Below, piece after piece: positions 36,802 to 46,753 of a stretch of DNA of 64,000 nt; within the stretch, counting starts at the first letter, position 1, and each line of letters starts with the position of its first letter. The notes beneath the pieces are model-generated. The model was not told the origin of the DNA. It was given only the letters and a program-made list of their open reading frames with translations, and did no database searches. The DNA comes from Neoaquamicrobium sediminum. Its GTDB lineage: Bacteria; Pseudomonadota; Alphaproteobacteria; Rhizobiales; Rhizobiaceae. The stretch lies in contig NZ_JABETK010000001.1 in the NCBI RefSeq assembly GCF_013240295.1, forward strand, positions 1,302,001-1,366,000. Direction: 5' to 3'. The position numbers and the translations under genes are program-made.

Positions 36802-37695
36802 TTGGCTGATAGAGACACGTTGAGGCGATCGTTCGAGATCGGACGGCATGGATTGCGCGAGGTGTCGCGGGAGACATCAGAGGCGGACGGATATATCGTC
36901 GAACGCGTCGGATTCGAGACGCATGCCGGTGAAGCGGTGCGCGGACTTGTGACGCGGCCACTGGACGCTGTGCGCGCGCCAGCCATCCTCTATCTCCACG
37001 CCCATGGCGGGCGCTACGGCATCGGCTCGAACGAGTTGCTGGACGGGCGGCCTGCCCTGCAATCACCGCTCGGCCCGGTGCTGGCGGCCATGGGTTTCGT
37101 GACGCTGGCCATCGACATGCCGTGCTTCGGCGAGCGCGCGACCGTCACCGAAAGCGCACTATCGAAAGCGCTGCTGTGGCAGGGCAAGTCGCTGGCCGGC
37201 CAGATGCTTGGCGAGCAGGCGGCCGCGCTCGACTGGCTGGCCGCCCGCGAAGATGTGGACGCGCGGCGCGTCGGCGCATTCGGCATCTCGATGGGCGCGA
37301 CCTTCGGCTACTGGCTAGCCGCCGTGGATCCGCGCATCGCCTGCGTGGCGCATCTGTGCTGCTATGCCGATTTCGGCGCGCTGATCGAGAGCGGAGCGCA
37401 CGACCTGCACGGCATCTACCTGACAATCCCCGGCCTGCTGCGACAGGCGTCCAATGGCGAGATCGCCGGGCTGGTTTCGCCCCGCCCGCAACTAATCTGC
37501 ATCGGCGACCAGGACCCGCTGACGCCGCCGGCGGCAGTTGACATCGCGCTGGTGCAAACTCGTGCTGCCTATGCCGCCGCCGGTGCTTCCGACAGATTGA
37601 GCCTGCACCGCGAACCAGAAACAGGGCATCGCGAGAGCCCGGCTATGCGCGCGGCGGCCCTTGCCTTCTTCGCCGATCAGTTCGCGGCCGGCTGA
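36802..37695 (+). CDS. Alpha/beta hydrolase, dienelactone-hydrolase/acyl-esterase type
   Basis: A 297-aa serine hydrolase. The nucleophile elbow is GISMGATFG, the oxyanion region LYLHAHGGRYG, the acid is probably in GDQDPLTPP and the histidine in EPETGHRE. TTG at 36802 is chosen because GGGAGG lies seven bases upstream and nothing better starts the frame. The substrate is unknown; related proteins deacylate sugars or xenobiotic esters. Its end overlaps the convergent sugar ABC ATPase by 19 bases. Confidence 0.75.
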   Translation: MADRDTLRRSFEIGRHGLREVSRETSEADGYIVERVGFETHAGEAVRGLVTRPLDAVRAPAILYLHAHGGRYGIGSNELLDGRPALQSPLGPVLAAMGFVTLAIDMPCFGERATVTESALSKALLWQGKSLAGQMLGEQAAALDWLAAREDVDARRVGAFGISMGATFGYWLAAVDPRIACVAHLCCYADFGALIESGAHDLHGIYLTIPGLLRQASNGEIAGLVSPRPQLICIGDQDPLTPPAAVDIALVQTRAAYAAAGASDRLSLHREPETGHRESPAMRAAALAFFADQFAAG

Positions 37696-38762
37696 AGCCT
37701 GACGCCATCCTTGTCAAAAAGATGAAGGTCAGCCGAAACGAGGCCGAAACGGGCAGTTTCCCCCGCCGCGACGTCATGCTGGCCCGACAGAACTGCGAGC
37801 AGGCTCTGCCCGCCCGCCGTGCGCGTGTGAACCACCGTCTCGGAGCCCAGGGCCTCGACCAGCGACACTTCGGCCGTCATGCCCTCGCCACCGTCCACCA
37901 GCCGTAGCTGATGCGGGCGAAGCCCTAGCGTTATTTCGTCGCCAGCCGAAGCCGCAACCGCTTCCACCTCGAGCGAACCGGCGCCTTCGAGGTCTAGCCG
38001 CGTGCGACCGTCTTTCGTGCCGCCTATTTTTGCCGGCAAAAAATTCATGCGCGGCGCGCCGATGAAACCAGCGACGAACAGGTTGGCCGGACGGTTATAA
38101 AGCTCCAGCGGGGTGCCGACCTGCTCGATGCGGCCTGCGCGCAGGACAACGATGCGGTCGGCAAGCGTCATCGCCTCGGTCTGGTCGTGGGTGACGTAGA
38201 TCATCGTCGCCGACAAACGCTCATGCAGCGCAGCAAGCTCGGCTCGCGTGGAGATGCGCAGTTCGGCATCGAGGTTGGACAGCGGTTCGTCGAGCAAGAA
38301 TGCGGTCGGGTTGCGCACGATGGCGCGGCCGATGGCGACACGCTGGCGCTGGCCACCGGAGAGCTGGCCGGGACGGCGGTCGAGATAGGGAGCGATTTCG
38401 AGCATGCGGGCTGCTTCCGCGATGCGCTGATCGATCTCCGCGCGCGGCATACGGGCGTTCTCAAGCCCGAAGGCGAGGTTCTGGCGCACGCTCATATGCG
38501 GATAAAGCGCGTAGGACTGGAACACCATTGCCAGTCCGCGATCGGCCGCCGCCACACGGGTGACGTCCTCATCGTTGATCGCGATGGTGCCTTTGGTGGG
38601 CCGATCGAGCCCGGCGATCAGACGCAAAAGGGTCGACTTTCCACAACCGGACGGACCGACGAAGACGACCAGTTCGCCGTCGCGAATGTCGAGATCGATG
38701 TCGTGCAGCACCTGCACCTGCCCGAAGGATCTCGATACGCCGGTTAGGGTGATACGGCTCAT
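37677..38762 (-). CDS. Sugar ABC transporter ATP-binding protein, UgpC/MalK type
   Basis: ATPase of the pectin-derived sugar importer, 361 aa: Walker [39 protein letters not shown] and a C-terminal MalK regulatory domain. ATG 38762 has GGAGGG upstream and follows the second permease after eight bases. It is the last gene of the GH105-kduI operon. Specificity comes from the binding protein, not this subunit. Confidence 0.87.
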   Translation of the reverse strand: MSRITLTGVSRSFGQVQVLHDIDLDIRDGELVVFVGPSGCGKSTLLRLIAGLDRPTKGTIAINDEDVTRVAAADRGLAMVFQSYALYPHMSVRQNLAFGLENARMPRAEIDQRIAEAARMLEIAPYLDRRPGQLSGGQRQRVAIGRAIVRNPTAFLLDEPLSNLDAELRISTRAELAALHERLSATMIYVTHDQTEAMTLADRIVVLRAGRIEQVGTPLELYNRPANLFVAGFIGAPRMNFLPAKIGGTKDGRTRLDLEGAGSLEVEAVAASAGDEITLGLRPHQLRLVDGGEGMTAEVSLVEALGSETVVHTRTAGGQSLLAVLSGQHDVAAGETARFGLVSADLHLFDKDGVRLQPAAN

Positions 38763-38770
38763 GAGCCCTC

Positions 38771-39823
38771 CTACTTCAGGCCGGCGCCGGCGATGCCGGT
38801 GGTGATAAAGCGCTGCAGGAAGATGAACACCAGTACGACCGGGATCATCGTCACCACCGTCATGGCGAGAATGAAGTGCCATTGGACGTTGAGTTCGCCC
38901 GCATAGGTGTTGAGGCCGACCTGCAGCGTGTAAAGCTCGCGCCGCGACAGCACGATCAGCGGCCAAAGGAAATCGTTCCAGCGCCAGACCACCGAGAAGA
39001 TGGCGAGCACCGCCAGCGCCGGTGCGGTCAGCGGCAGCACGATGCGCCAGTAGATCTGCCATTCTGAGGCCTTGTCCATGCGCGCCGCATCGATCAGCTC
39101 GTCCGGAATGGTGAGCATGTATTGCCGCAGCATGAACACGCCGGTCGGCGTCGCCACCGTCGGCAAGATGACGCCCCAGAGCGAGTTGAACAGGCCCATC
39201 GCCGAGATGACCGAATAGAGCGGCACGATGATGACGGAGAGCGGCACCATCAGCGTGGCCACGATCAGCATCATCACCGTCGAGCGTCCGCGAAACTGAT
39301 ATTTCGACAGGGCAAAGGCCGCCATCGAATTGGTCAACAGCGTGATGATCGTCGCCATCACCGTCACGAACACCGAATTCCAGAGATAGCGGAGGAAGTC
39401 GTTTGCCACGAGCGGCTCGACGTAGTTTTCGGTCGCGAAGGAGACCGTGCGCCTGGGTGTCCTGTCCTGGATATTGACCTTGATGATCTCTCCCGGATTG
39501 GCGGGATCGACCATCTGCGCGACGATGCCGATGCGCCGCACCTCGGCCAGCACGCGCGCATCGCCGTTCTCGTCCGTCACTTCGTAGAGCGGCAGCGGAT
39601 TATCGTAACCCTCCACTTGGATAAGCTCGGTGACATAGGGCAGCAGCGTGGGTGGAAATTCCGCCAGCGCGGCCGGTGTCTTGAAGGAGGAGTTCACCAG
39701 CCAGGCGGCCGGGCCGAACATCAGGATGAAGCCGCCGATCAGCCAGAACCAGGTGAAGACGTCGGTCCAGTCCCAGCGGGTGCCGCCCCGCCGGCGGAGA
39801 AGGAAGCTCGAGACCCTGCTCAT
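38771..39823 (-). CDS. Sugar ABC transporter permease (MalG-like, long periplasmic loop)
   Basis: A 350-aa permease with the EAA loop (IPDELIDAARMDKASEWQIYWRIVLP). Unlike short MalG proteins, about 95 residues separate the first two helices (from FKTPAALAEF to YVEPLVANDFLRY), as seen in some oligosaccharide permeases such as those for galacturonides. ATG 39823 overlaps the previous stop and has GGGGAGG. It pairs with the next permease and the ATPase. Confidence 0.87.
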   Translation of the reverse strand: MSRVSSFLLRRRGGTRWDWTDVFTWFWLIGGFILMFGPAAWLVNSSFKTPAALAEFPPTLLPYVTELIQVEGYDNPLPLYEVTDENGDARVLAEVRRIGIVAQMVDPANPGEIIKVNIQDRTPRRTVSFATENYVEPLVANDFLRYLWNSVFVTVMATIITLLTNSMAAFALSKYQFRGRSTVMMLIVATLMVPLSVIIVPLYSVISAMGLFNSLWGVILPTVATPTGVFMLRQYMLTIPDELIDAARMDKASEWQIYWRIVLPLTAPALAVLAIFSVVWRWNDFLWPLIVLSRRELYTLQVGLNTYAGELNVQWHFILAMTVVTMIPVVLVFIFLQRFITTGIAGAGLK

Positions 39824-40847
39824 CACTTGCCTCCCCGCCTGTCGTTGCGACGCACGATGCCGAGCTGGAACAACGTCAGCACGATCAGCACCAGCCCCAT
39901 GAGGATCGAGGCGGCGGAAGCCAGGCCGGGATTGCGCAGATGCGAGGCGAAACCGACCTCGTAAATGTATTGGGTAAGAAACAGCGTACTTGTTCCCGGC
40001 CCGCCGCCCGTCAGCACGTAGACCTCGTCGAATATCTGCACGGCGCGGATCAATGTCAGCACCAGCACGACAAGCAGGTTCGGCATCAGCAATGGCAGGG
40101 TGATGCGCCAGAACACGCGGCCCGGCTTGGTGCCGTCCATCTCGGCGGCTTCATAGAGTTCCTTGGGGATGGCCTGCAGCCCGGCAAGCAGAATGAGCGC
40201 ATAGAAGCCCACATGCGCCCACACCGATACGCCGACGGCCGCCGCGAAGGCCCAGTTGCGTTCAACCAGCCAGTTGACCGGCTCGAAGCCCAGTTCGTAG
40301 AGGCCGAAATTCAGCAGACCCTGCCGCTGCAGGATCCAGCGCCAGATCAGGCCCACCACCACCGGCGACAGCAGCACCGGAAAGAAGAAGACGGCGCGCC
40401 AGAAGCTGCGCGCCTTGAGGTCGCGATTGAGCACCAGCGCGGTGACCAGCGCCACGCCGACCATCAGCGAGACCTGCAGGACGACGAAGGCCGAAGTGTT
40501 CCAGACCGCAGTCCAGAACAGGTCTTCGCGACAGGTCTGCCGGTCGAGATAGTTGCCGCAGTCGAAAAGGCGCTCATACTGGTCCAGCCCGACGAATTCG
40601 CGGTTGGTCAGGAACAGCGCGTTTCCGCCGGTCATGGAATAGGCGATATTGACGGCAAGCGGAAACAGCACGAACACGCCGAAGATCAGCATGTTCGGGG
40701 CGAGGAAGAAGGCGGCCATCGCATTGGTGCCGCCAAGCTTTGCAGGCCGCGCAACGGCGGGTCGAAGACACGCGCAAGCAGGGCCACCGGCGCCATAACG
40801 ATGGCGCCGGCCCTGCGTGCGATGCTCGTGTTGGCTTGCGCCGTCAC
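39823..40847 (-). CDS. Sugar ABC transporter permease (MalF-like), apparent frame break
   Basis: First permease of the sugar importer. GTG at 40847 starts VTAQANTSIARRAG in one frame; after GLQ the frame shifts and resumes LGGTNAMAAFFLAPNMLIFGVFVLFP. The break is in an A-run (T40739-T40741 on the plus strand): one more base restores QKLGG. The rest has six helices and the EAA loop IPKELYEAAEMDGTKPGRVFWRITLP. Repaired length is about 341 aa. It starts 11 bases after the binding-protein stop. Confidence 0.85.
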
Positions 40848-40858
40848 GCTAGCTCTCG

Positions 40859-42124
40859 CTATTTCGACGCTTCGGCGACCTGCGCCTTGATGTCTTCGTC
40901 GATGCGGGTGAAGGCGTCGTCGATCGACAGTTCGCCCGCCATCGCCTGGCTGATGCGTGTCACCAATGCGCCGTAGACCGGCGTACCCCACTTCCAGGCC
41001 GGCAGCGCGTTGGCGTTTTCATGCACCTGGCCAGTTGCCTTCACGAAAGCGTTCAGCGCCGCCTTGACGTTCGGATCGTCGCTCTGGAAGTCGATCTCGC
41101 CGGCGATGACGCCCTTGTGAGCCGGCAGGAACAGCGTGCGCTCGGTGAACTCGCGCACGACGTCCTCGCTGGCGAGGTAGTCCATCACCTTTCCGACTTC
41201 CTCAGGATTCTTGGTGTATTTGATCCCGACGAGCGCGGCACCACCGGGCAGGCCGGAGCAGGCAACCGTGCCGCAGGGCGAGCCGGTCGCCACCCAATCG
41301 AACGCATCGCCGATCTTCGTCGACAGGTTGGCGACCTGCCAGCTACCCGAATAGTAGTAGGCTATCTGGGCGTTGATGAAGTCGTCGGCTGCCGCCCGGT
41401 ACGTCGTACCGGCAGCGGACACCCAGACGTCCTTGTTCATGCGGCCGCTTTCGGTCCACTCGACCAGCTTGCGCGCAAAAGTCTTGGTGCCTTCATCGAC
41501 CGGGGCCGGAAGCCGGTCTGGCCCAATATAGTTGGCACCGTAGGACACGTTGGGCGCCGATATGCGGTGGCCGCTTCGGTCGATTGCGAAGGCCGCGTTG
41601 AGCTGCTGGCTGTCCTGCACCTTGCCGGCCGCCTCGACCCACTCGTCCCATGTCGCTTCCGCTCCGGGGATCTCGACGCCCGCCTGCTCGAACAGCGTCT
41701 TGTTGGCAAAACCGCCGGTCAGGGTTAGCTGAGTCATGAAGCCCGGGATGATCTCGGAGCCATCCGGCCGCATCCAGTCGAACTGAGCGCCGAGGTTGGT
41801 GCGCCAGTATTCGGGGTCCGCCAGATAGGGCGTCAGGTCGAGCCAGTGATCGGCCAGCGTCTTGATATTGGTGACACGGGCGATGTCGGGGCCACGACCC
41901 GCTTCCAGCTCGATCGGAAGCTGTTCCTGGATCACCTGATAGGCGACGTTGTCCAGGATGACGTTGATGTCGGGGTTTTGCTCCATAAAGCGGTTGAGCA
42001 GGTCCTGGATGACCTCGCCTTCCACGCCGTCAGAATACCACATGACGCGCACGTCGCCGGCAAATGCGACCGTCGACGACATAAGGCCTGCCGTCAGGGC
42101 CAGCACAATCTTTCTGATCTGCAT
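40859..42124 (-). CDS. Sugar ABC transporter substrate-binding protein
   Basis: A 421-aa family 1 extracellular sugar-binding protein with a Sec signal (MQIRKIVLALTAGLMSSTVAFA). Mature motifs include VMWYSDGVEGEVIQDLLNRFMEQNPDINV and ATWDEWVEAAGKV. Two cysteines in GSPCGTVACSGLPGG probably form a disulfide in the binding cleft. AAAGGAGGAG precedes the ATG. Context with GH105 and KduI suggests unsaturated pectin or rhamnogalacturonan oligosaccharides as ligands. Confidence 0.85.
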   Translation of the reverse strand: MQIRKIVLALTAGLMSSTVAFAGDVRVMWYSDGVEGEVIQDLLNRFMEQNPDINVILDNVAYQVIQEQLPIELEAGRGPDIARVTNIKTLADHWLDLTPYLADPEYWRTNLGAQFDWMRPDGSEIIPGFMTQLTLTGGFANKTLFEQAGVEIPGAEATWDEWVEAAGKVQDSQQLNAAFAIDRSGHRISAPNVSYGANYIGPDRLPAPVDEGTKTFARKLVEWTESGRMNKDVWVSAAGTTYRAAADDFINAQIAYYYSGSWQVANLSTKIGDAFDWVATGSPCGTVACSGLPGGAALVGIKYTKNPEEVGKVMDYLASEDVVREFTERTLFLPAHKGVIAGEIDFQSDDPNVKAALNAFVKATGQVHENANALPAWKWGTPVYGALVTRISQAMAGELSIDDAFTRIDEDIKAQVAEASK

Positions 42125-42161
42125 CGTAGTCTCCTCCTTTGGTGCGGCTCCCTATCCGCGT

Positions 42162-44699
42162 TTACTTGTCTATCGCTGCGCCCGGCAGCGCGCCGGCCTC
42201 ATGGAAGGCGGCTTCTCCCTTAACAGTCCATTCTGCCGGGTCGACGATCCGGCCCTCCGCCCCCACCCGTCCATCCCGATGGAATCGGACCTCACCATAC
42301 TCCGGATCGTCAACCAGCAGCAGGCCGTCGGTTTCACGACGAAGCTGCAAAGTGGAAAAGCGTTTTCCGAAGGTCTCGAGCGCGCCATGCCTGCCTACAT
42401 CTCCCAGCCGCACGATCCATACTGTCTCGCGGCCGGCCGCGCGCAGTTCGTTGCCGGCAGTCGGTCCGCTCTCGACGATGTGCAGCCCAGTGTCGGTTTT
42501 CAATTGGAGCAGGCCGTCGCCGCCGCGCGCAAGCGCGCGCCCGCCATCCACCCACGCCTCGTCGAACGCGGCTTGGGGAAACCAGGCATGGGTGAAATCC
42601 GGCTGTTCGGCTGCGCAATCGAAAAGCACCACGGCGAGGCCACGATATTGCTGTACACGCGGCAAGGTTCCCGAACCGCCCCAGTAGGAGGGCCGGCCAT
42701 AACCGGAATGGATCGTCTCCCCAGGATGGTTGATCCAGACCTGGGCGTCCGGGTTGCCGCCCATCCGCAGATGCAGCACCGTTTCCTGATAGCCCCACTC
42801 GTTCCAGCGATAGGCCGCCGCCGTGCCCATGGCCCATGCGCTGGTCTTGTAGTGGTAGAGTTTGGCGATGCGATCCTGACCCTGCGCAAAACACCATTCC
42901 TGAGCACCCTCGCGCTCGAAACACGCGATGTTAGAAAGGGCCTCCGGAACGACCAGACCATAATCGCGGATGCAGAGCGCCAGTTGCGGCAACGCATGGA
43001 AACGCATGCCGTAATTGCCGTGGCCCCACAGCATGCGCGCGATGCCCGAAAGTTCCAGCGAACGCGCGGCGCGCAACGTGTGCTCGTAAGATCGGCCCTG
43101 GGCGCCGGTCAGCACGCCGCGATGCGCCGAGCGCGCGACGATTTCCAGAAGACGCAGGATCGCCGCGCCGGCGCGGCGGCGAACGTCCTCATCTGGCGCG
43201 AGCGCGTAGAGGATCGTCAGGCCCTTCAGATCGATGGGGAAATAAGGAGCCGAATTGAACTCGGCCATTTCCCACCGTTCGAAATGGTCGAGCCAGGCAC
43301 GCACGCGCGAAAGACCGACCGCCGATTGCTCCACCCCCGTGCGCCCTGAACGAACGAAGCGCTCAGACTGCATCATGTGGCCGGCAAGATAGGCTGCCGT
43401 GTGGAAGAGAAGCGCGTGGTTTTCGGAAAAATACCACTGAACGTCGTTGCCCGGCTCGTCCATCCAGTAGCGATAGCCAAGGATGGCGCTATCGATGCGG
43501 CCGCGAAGGTCGTCCGACATTTGGTCGGCAAATGAATGACGGCACCACAGAAGCGGTACGAGAATGAAATCGGCGCAGTCGTGACAATCCTCGATCGCGG
43601 GCAGGGCTGCCGCGATCATCGCTTCGGTTTCGGGCCCGTCTCGTCCCGTCGCAAGGCGCGCGAGCGCCCGAACCGTGTCGGCCTCCGCTCGCTCGGCCAC
43701 CTCGTCCAGCGCCTCGTCGACCCGATCCGACAGCGCGGCTGGCGCTGCGCCTTGCCGGTCTGCATGGCAAATCTCTACACCGAAAACCCGTGACGCGCTG
43801 AACCCGCCGACGGAAAGCGCGACGGTGAAATGGCGGAAATCTGCGGGCAATTCGTCCGTCCCGGCGACGGCCAGCCGTGTCTCGCCTGCCTCCATGCGGC
43901 GCGCGAACGACACCGGTTCCTCGATCGACATGAAGTCACCTTCGACGGTGATCGAGACGTCCGCTGCCACCGGCAGAGACGCGGGAGTTATCAACGCCAC
44001 CTCGCCACCCGTGTAGGTGGGGCGCTCGAAATGCATCGTTGCCAGCGCATGTTCGATGGCCGCGGCGAGCGTACCTTCGACGGCGACAGGCAGGGCCTGT
44101 TCGGCCGCCGGACCTTGCAGATAGTCGAGCTGGAAATAATAGCGTGCATCGCGCTCGGCCAGATCGTCGAACCAGATGCGGATCTCGTTGTCGCCGGCAA
44201 CGAGGTCGGCCTCGAAATCGGCTTCGGCCTCCAGGTTGCGGCCGTAGGGCGCCATCCAGCCGATTTCCGTTCCGTTGACGAAAAGAACCGCCCCACCGCA
44301 GGTGCGCAGGCGCAGCCGGGCGCGGCCGGGAGTGGAAGCCGCAAGCGCCGTGCACGCCCATGTGCCGATTACGGTGGGGCGGAACCAGAAACCTGAAAGA
44401 TCGACACGCGGCGAACCGAACGGAAGCCAGGTGCGCGCCGCGTCGAACGCTCCGACGGGAAGCGGACGTGTGCCACGGCGCTCGGCCGCGAATTGCGTGC
44501 GGCAGGGATATTCGTGCGGGATGAAGTTCTTGTGCTTGGTCAGGAAGAAGAAGGGGTCCATCTCCCCCTTCATGGGTTGGTCGGGCACGTCATAGCGCTG
44601 CTCGGCCGTATTGCCGAGCTGCCAGTAGACAACAGGGGACCCGGCCTCGAGCGGCCGGCGCAGGGCAAAATCGCCTCTGACTTGCCCCGGTGCGTTCAT
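42162..44699 (-). CDS. Large uncharacterised protein in a pectin-utilisation operon
   Basis: An 845-aa protein without a signal peptide. Residues about 60-200 look like a beta-sandwich sugar-binding domain (FVNGTEIGWMAPYGRN, GDNEIRIWFDDLAE); a second beta region follows to about 320; residues 380-700 are helical with conserved histidines and aromatics (FSENHALLFHTAAYLAGHMM, LWGHGNYGMRFHALPQ, YHYKTSAWAMGT), like an alpha/alpha-toroid glycosidase or lyase; the tail is beta-rich. No named family is recognised. Sitting between kduI (four-base overlap) and the sugar-binding protein, a cytoplasmic hydrolase or lyase for an imported uronide oligosaccharide is the natural guess. Confidence 0.65.
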   Translation of the reverse strand: MNAPGQVRGDFALRRPLEAGSPVVYWQLGNTAEQRYDVPDQPMKGEMDPFFFLTKHKNFIPHEYPCRTQFAAERRGTRPLPVGAFDAARTWLPFGSPRVDLSGFWFRPTVIGTWACTALAASTPGRARLRLRTCGGAVLFVNGTEIGWMAPYGRNLEAEADFEADLVAGDNEIRIWFDDLAERDARYYFQLDYLQGPAAEQALPVAVEGTLAAAIEHALATMHFERPTYTGGEVALITPASLPVAADVSITVEGDFMSIEEPVSFARRMEAGETRLAVAGTDELPADFRHFTVALSVGGFSASRVFGVEICHADRQGAAPAALSDRVDEALDEVAERAEADTVRALARLATGRDGPETEAMIAAALPAIEDCHDCADFILVPLLWCRHSFADQMSDDLRGRIDSAILGYRYWMDEPGNDVQWYFSENHALLFHTAAYLAGHMMQSERFVRSGRTGVEQSAVGLSRVRAWLDHFERWEMAEFNSAPYFPIDLKGLTILYALAPDEDVRRRAGAAILRLLEIVARSAHRGVLTGAQGRSYEHTLRAARSLELSGIARMLWGHGNYGMRFHALPQLALCIRDYGLVVPEALSNIACFEREGAQEWCFAQGQDRIAKLYHYKTSAWAMGTAAAYRWNEWGYQETVLHLRMGGNPDAQVWINHPGETIHSGYGRPSYWGGSGTLPRVQQYRGLAVVLFDCAAEQPDFTHAWFPQAAFDEAWVDGGRALARGGDGLLQLKTDTGLHIVESGPTAGNELRAAGRETVWIVRLGDVGRHGALETFGKRFSTLQLRRETDGLLLVDDPEYGEVRFHRDGRVGAEGRIVDPAEWTVKGEAAFHEAGALPGAAIDK

Positions 44700-45533
44700 C
44701 GCAGCGTCTCCACGGGGACCGGATTGACGTCGTTGTAGGCCTGGTTCTCTCCGGTCATGCCCCAAACGAACGCATAGGGGCCGGTGCCACTACCCATGTG
44801 AATCGACCAGGCCGGCGAAATCACGCAGTCGCCATTGGCAACGATGAGATGGCGCGTGTTGTCGGGCCGGCCCATCAGATGGATGACGCGGTCTTCCGAC
44901 GCCATGTCGAAATAAAGATAGGCTTCCATACGCCGCTCGTGCAGGTGCGGGGGCATGGTGTTCCAGACGCTGCCGGGCGCGAGGTCGGTGATGCCCATGA
45001 GAAGCAGGCAGGAGGGTGCGACCTCCGGATGGATATACATTGCCAGGCACCGCTTGTTGGCGCGCTTCTCGTCGCCCAGTTCCAGTGGCTTGGCCTCTTC
45101 CTTGCGGATCAGGCGATGCTCGATGTCGGCGCCAGCGGGAACCGAGTTCATGTAGAACCATGCAGGCTGCGCCGAATCGGCGCTTTCCAGCACCACTTCC
45201 TGCGCGCCGCGACCGACATAGACGATGTCGCGGTTGCCGACCTCGAAGCGCTTGCCGTCGATCGTGACGGCGCCGTTGCTGCCGAGATTGGCAATGCCCA
45301 TTTCGCGGGCGGTGAAGAAGAGCGGCGTGCCGACTTCGGCACCGTCGCCGAAGGAAATCGGCGCATCACGCGGCACGGCGCCGCCGACGATCATGCGGTC
45401 CACATGGGTATAGGCGAAGGCGATCTCGCCCGGAACAAACAGATTTTCGATCAGGAATTCGGCACGCAGCCGCTCCGTTCAGCCAGCCATCGATGTCACC
45501 GGGACCGGCGCCGTAGAGTACCCGCATGTTCAT
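44696..45533 (-). CDS. kduI: 5-dehydro-4-deoxy-D-glucuronate isomerase, apparent frame break
   Basis: Isomerises 5-keto-4-deoxyuronate to 2,5-diketo-3-deoxygluconate in pectin catabolism. Cupin-type metal motifs occur in MPPHLHERRMEAYLYFD and AWSIHMGSGTGPYAFVWGM; the DRMIVGGAVP and EFLIENLF segments are KduI hallmarks. The N-terminus (MNMRVLYGAGPGDIDGWL) is in one frame and ERLRAEFLIENLF in another; the break is at 45478-45479 (one extra A on the coding strand). Repaired length about 279 aa. It overlaps both neighbours by ATGA. Confidence 0.9.
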
Positions 45534-46636
45534 GCCGCCCTGCCTTCTTTCTCTGCTTCGTAATGGATGACACCCTCCGTCAGACAGAGAATCGCCAGCG
45601 CCTGCCCGTAGCCCGTCGGCTGGATCGGGATGTCGCGATAGAACTGAAGATCATGCCCCATGCGCGTGCCATAGGACACGTTGCCGAGCACGCCATCGTC
45701 GTCAATGTTGGAGAGGACCGCGCCTAGCGCACGCAGTCCCGCCTCACCGCAGCCGCGCGGGCCGAGACCAAGTCGCGCCGCCTTGAGCAGGCCATAGCCG
45801 AAACCCGCTGTTGCCGACATCTCCTCGTAGGACGAGGCGTCGTCCAGCAAGGTGCGCCACGCCCCGGAAGGCGCCTGCACGTTCAGCAGCGCCTCGATCT
45901 GGGTGGTCAGGACGCCGAGCAAATAGGAGCGGACGGGCTCGTCGATGCCGCCGAGTTCGATCAAGTCGAGAATGCCGACCGTAATCCAGGCATTACCCCG
46001 CGCCCACAACGCGCGGGCGAAATTGTGCCGCCCGGCAAACGTCCAGCCGTGGAACCAGAGTCCGCTATGCGGGTCGGCCAGATAGCGCGCATGGATTAGA
46101 AACTGACGCTGCGCCTCGACCACCAGATGGGGCTTGCCGGCCGCATGGCCATAGGAAGCCAGGAAAAGAGCGACCATGAAAAGCGTGTCGTCCCACAGCT
46201 CATCATCGTTGATCCTGTCGGAGACGTCGTGCTGGAAACCCGCTTCCGGCGTGCGCGGCAGGCGGCTCACCACCTCGTCCGCCCAGGCGGCCAGCGGCTC
46301 TTCCCATCGCGGGTCGCGGGTCTCGCGCCACAGCACGGACAACGCCAGCATAGGCGCGGTCGTATTGACGTTGAGAGGCGGCAGGCCTCGCTCGATCTGC
46401 CTTGAATACCAGTCCTCGACGATGGAGCGCAGCGCAGGGTCCTGCGTATGCATCCACAGGCGCACGATGCCGTAGAGCCCTACCCCTTGAGGCCATTCCC
46501 ACGAATTGAAGGAGATGTAATCGCCGGCGGTACCGTCGAGATTCGGCTCGTCGAAGCGCCCATCGTGGCGCAGCGCCGTCATGCCGCCCACCAGGCGCTC
46601 CAGATGCGAACGTATCAATCCTGCCGACGGGGCCAC
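45530..46636 (-). CDS. Glycoside hydrolase family 105/88, unsaturated (rhamno)galacturonyl hydrolase
   Basis: Removes the 4,5-unsaturated galacturonic acid left by pectin or rhamnogalacturonan lyases. The 368-aa protein has an alpha/alpha-barrel with GH105 text: ISFNSWEWPQGVGLYGIVRLW, LWDDTLFMVALFLASYG, GLWFHGWTFAGRHNFARALWARGNAWITVG and SATAGFGYGLLKAARLG; catalytic Asp lies in the DDTLFM region. Start GTG 46636 with GGAGGA is proposed; ATG 46581 is an alternative. It is first in the operon, facing the LacI gene. Confidence 0.88.
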   Translation of the reverse strand: MAPSAGLIRSHLERLVGGMTALRHDGRFDEPNLDGTAGDYISFNSWEWPQGVGLYGIVRLWMHTQDPALRSIVEDWYSRQIERGLPPLNVNTTAPMLALSVLWRETRDPRWEEPLAAWADEVVSRLPRTPEAGFQHDVSDRINDDELWDDTLFMVALFLASYGHAAGKPHLVVEAQRQFLIHARYLADPHSGLWFHGWTFAGRHNFARALWARGNAWITVGILDLIELGGIDEPVRSYLLGVLTTQIEALLNVQAPSGAWRTLLDDASSYEEMSATAGFGYGLLKAARLGLGPRGCGEAGLRALGAVLSNIDDDGVLGNVSYGTRMGHDLQFYRDIPIQPTGYGQALAILCLTEGVIHYEAEKEGRAA

Positions 46637-46653
46637 TGCTCCTCCCAAATGCT

Positions 46654-46680
46654 TGCGGAACCCACAACAGAGGTTCCACA
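46654..46680. promoter_or_regulatory. LacI-family operator candidate
   Basis: TGCGGAACC-N9-GGTTCCACA, arms matching at 8 of 9 bases, between the divergent LacI gene and the GH105 gene. A second weaker dyad, ATTGC-N10-GCAAT, lies just after it (46679-46698). Regulation by the adjacent LacI protein is inferred. Confidence 0.5.
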
Positions 46681-46753
46681 TTGCAAAGACTTGCGCAATC
46701 TGAAAATTATTTGCACAGTACGCGTCTCTTTGAGCACTGGAGCGCATACCGCG

